Shown here: piece after piece, positions 63,260 to 64,000 of the stretch
How positions within the stretch are numbered: position 1 is the stretch's first letter
Layout of the letters: every line of letters begins with the position of its first letter
DNA from: Spirosoma rhododendri
GTDB taxonomy: Bacteria > Bacteroidota > Bacteroidia > Cytophagales > Spirosomataceae
Direction: 5' to 3'
Assembly: GCF_012849055.1 (NCBI RefSeq)
Contig: NZ_CP051677.1
Coordinates: 1,874,501-1,938,500 of the forward strand
DNA length: 64,000 nucleotides
Program-made: the position numbers and the translations under genes
Notes under the pieces: model-generated
What the model saw: the letters and a program-made list of their open reading frames with translations, nothing else
Database searches by the model: none
What the model was told of the DNA's origin: nothing

Positions 63260-64000
63260 TCAACCCGAATACCGGTACTGGAAACGTCGGTCTGGCGCAC
63301 TATCACCATGCAAAAAGAATTCCGTTATGTCATTCAAGCGCTGAATATTGTCGGCCCAATGAAAATCAATGCGAAGCGTTTTGCCTGTTTGCTTCACCAC
63401 CGATTTCGGCAGGCCGATTTCTAGTTCATTAGCCGCATAGCGTAAGTTAGCTACTCCCACTTTACTCCACGACTTTCCATTCCAGCGACTGACCGACGTC
63501 GCATTACCATTTACCTGCTGGTTCAATAGCAAATCATAGCCAGACCAGCCAGTTTTGTCCGATTGATCTATGTCTATGAAAAGGAGCATCCAGTTTTTGC
63601 CCATTGACGATGTTAGCTTTTGACTGGTCCTAGCGTAGAAATAAATGTTCTTGGCATCATGAGTTACTTTGGTGCCTACAATATCGTTGCGCCCGGTAGT
63701 ATTGATATACCTGAGTTTATTGTCAGCCCCAGGCCAGTTTCGATGCATTGTATCGCCAACCGGATCAACGAAGTAAGGGGTTACAGTTTGCCATTCGTCA
63801 AACTTACCATCGATGATAATTGTGCGAGGGGGGCTGACCGGACTGGGAGCAGGTAGGCCTTTGAATCGGCGGATGTTGGCCACAAGCTGGTAGTAGTAGT
63901 TGTCGGAATAGCCGCCCTTCATCGGATCAATGTCGCGGTTATACTCCTCGTTATACAGGTCGATAAAGAAAGTCTGTCCCTGCTTGAGCGGTCTTCCCAG
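63260..64000 (-). CDS. Secreted protein with C-terminal CBM9-like domain, C-terminal part
   Basis: The frame remains open to the right window edge, so the N-terminal part is missing. The visible 245 or so residues end with a beta-sandwich domain (DGKFDEWQTVTPYFVDPVGDT, AKNIYFYARTSQKLT, WMLLFIDIDQSDKTGWSGYDLLLN) that resembles the CBM9 family found at the end of glycoside hydrolases. Upstream, QGQTFFIDLYNEEYNRDIDPMKGGYSDNYYYQLVANIRRFKG looks like the end of a TIM-barrel hydrolase. It may be a glycan-active enzyme tied to the exopolysaccharide. Family assignment is tentative. Confidence 0.7.
   Translation of the reverse strand: MGRPLKQGQTFFIDLYNEEYNRDIDPMKGGYSDNYYYQLVANIRRFKGLPAPSPVSPPRTIIIDGKFDEWQTVTPYFVDPVGDTMHRNWPGADNKLRYINTTGRNDIVGTKVTHDAKNIYFYARTSQKLTSSMGKNWMLLFIDIDQSDKTGWSGYDLLLNQQVNGNATSVSRWNGKSWSKVGVANLRYAANELEIGLPKSVVKQTGKTLRIDFHWADNIQRLNDITEFFLHGDSAPDRRFQYRYSG

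Noticed and set aside
1..64000. CRISPR arrays, tRNA and rRNA genes
   Set aside because: No regularly spaced direct repeats with unique spacers and no cloverleaf or rRNA-like sequence were recognised by eye. A tRNAscan or CRISPR finder run would be decisive.

Overview
The window looks like a Bacteroidota chromosome, most likely Cytophagales of the Spirosoma type. Evidence: many genes are preceded by the Bacteroidota -7 box TAnnTTTG, SecA is long and lacks the usual C-terminal zinc motif, there is a PorE-like OmpA/beta-propeller protein of type IX secretion style, and secreted proteins and lipoproteins of Cytophagales type are common. No tRNA, rRNA, CRISPR array or intact insertion sequence was seen.

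Layout. 0-9.2 kb: end of a secreted leucine-rich-repeat protein, then housekeeping genes (prfA, mnmH, pdxJ, a yqeY family gene, a cvpA family gene, rlmN) with a secreted protein and a lipoprotein between them. 9.4-17.9 kb: phosphate transporter, acyltransferase, outer-membrane barrel, a desaturase closely resembling eukaryotic dihydroceramide desaturase, a lipoprotein, glyA and tatC. 18.0-25.4 kb: a tight minus-strand operon SpoIIM family - membrane protein - DUF4129 - DUF4350 - MoxR ATPase - DUF58, with a divergent, frameshifted RDD gene. 25.48-26.19 kb: a DUF559 nuclease-like gene bracketed by two inverted copies of a palindromic repeat. 26.2-44 kb: M20 amidohydrolase, a frameshifted phytase-type esterase, a Tat-exported Gluconate_2-dh3 subunit with its GMC oxidoreductase, a Thr/Gly-rich secreted protein, a double-domain ABC ATPase, the PorE-like protein, ispE, a cytochrome oxidase subunit III, an M1 aminopeptidase, a KAS III-like enzyme, a glycosyltransferase and a DUF922-like protein. 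44.1-47.5 kb: secA.

47.7-64 kb is an exopolysaccharide locus: Wza-like SLBB exporter, Wzz-like chain-length protein, GDP-mannose dehydratase, Wzx flippase, several glycosyltransferases and glycosyltransferase-like proteins, a Wzy-like polymerase, a beta-helix protein and the end of a large secreted protein with a CBM9-like domain. The polymerase and two glycosyltransferases are broken by frameshifts, and the two glycosyltransferases also appear to carry internal deletions.

Two repeat systems stand out. First, at least six intergenic hairpins have arms built from degenerate 7-8 bp words. Four share one sequence and fill most or all of the space between neighbouring genes (yqeY/cvpA/rlmN, glyA/tatC); two have the same architecture with unrelated sequence. 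Second, the palindromic repeat pair around the DUF559 gene resembles a small mobile unit. Three of the frameshifts are one-base losses in short homopolymers, so sequencing error must be excluded before calling those genes dead.
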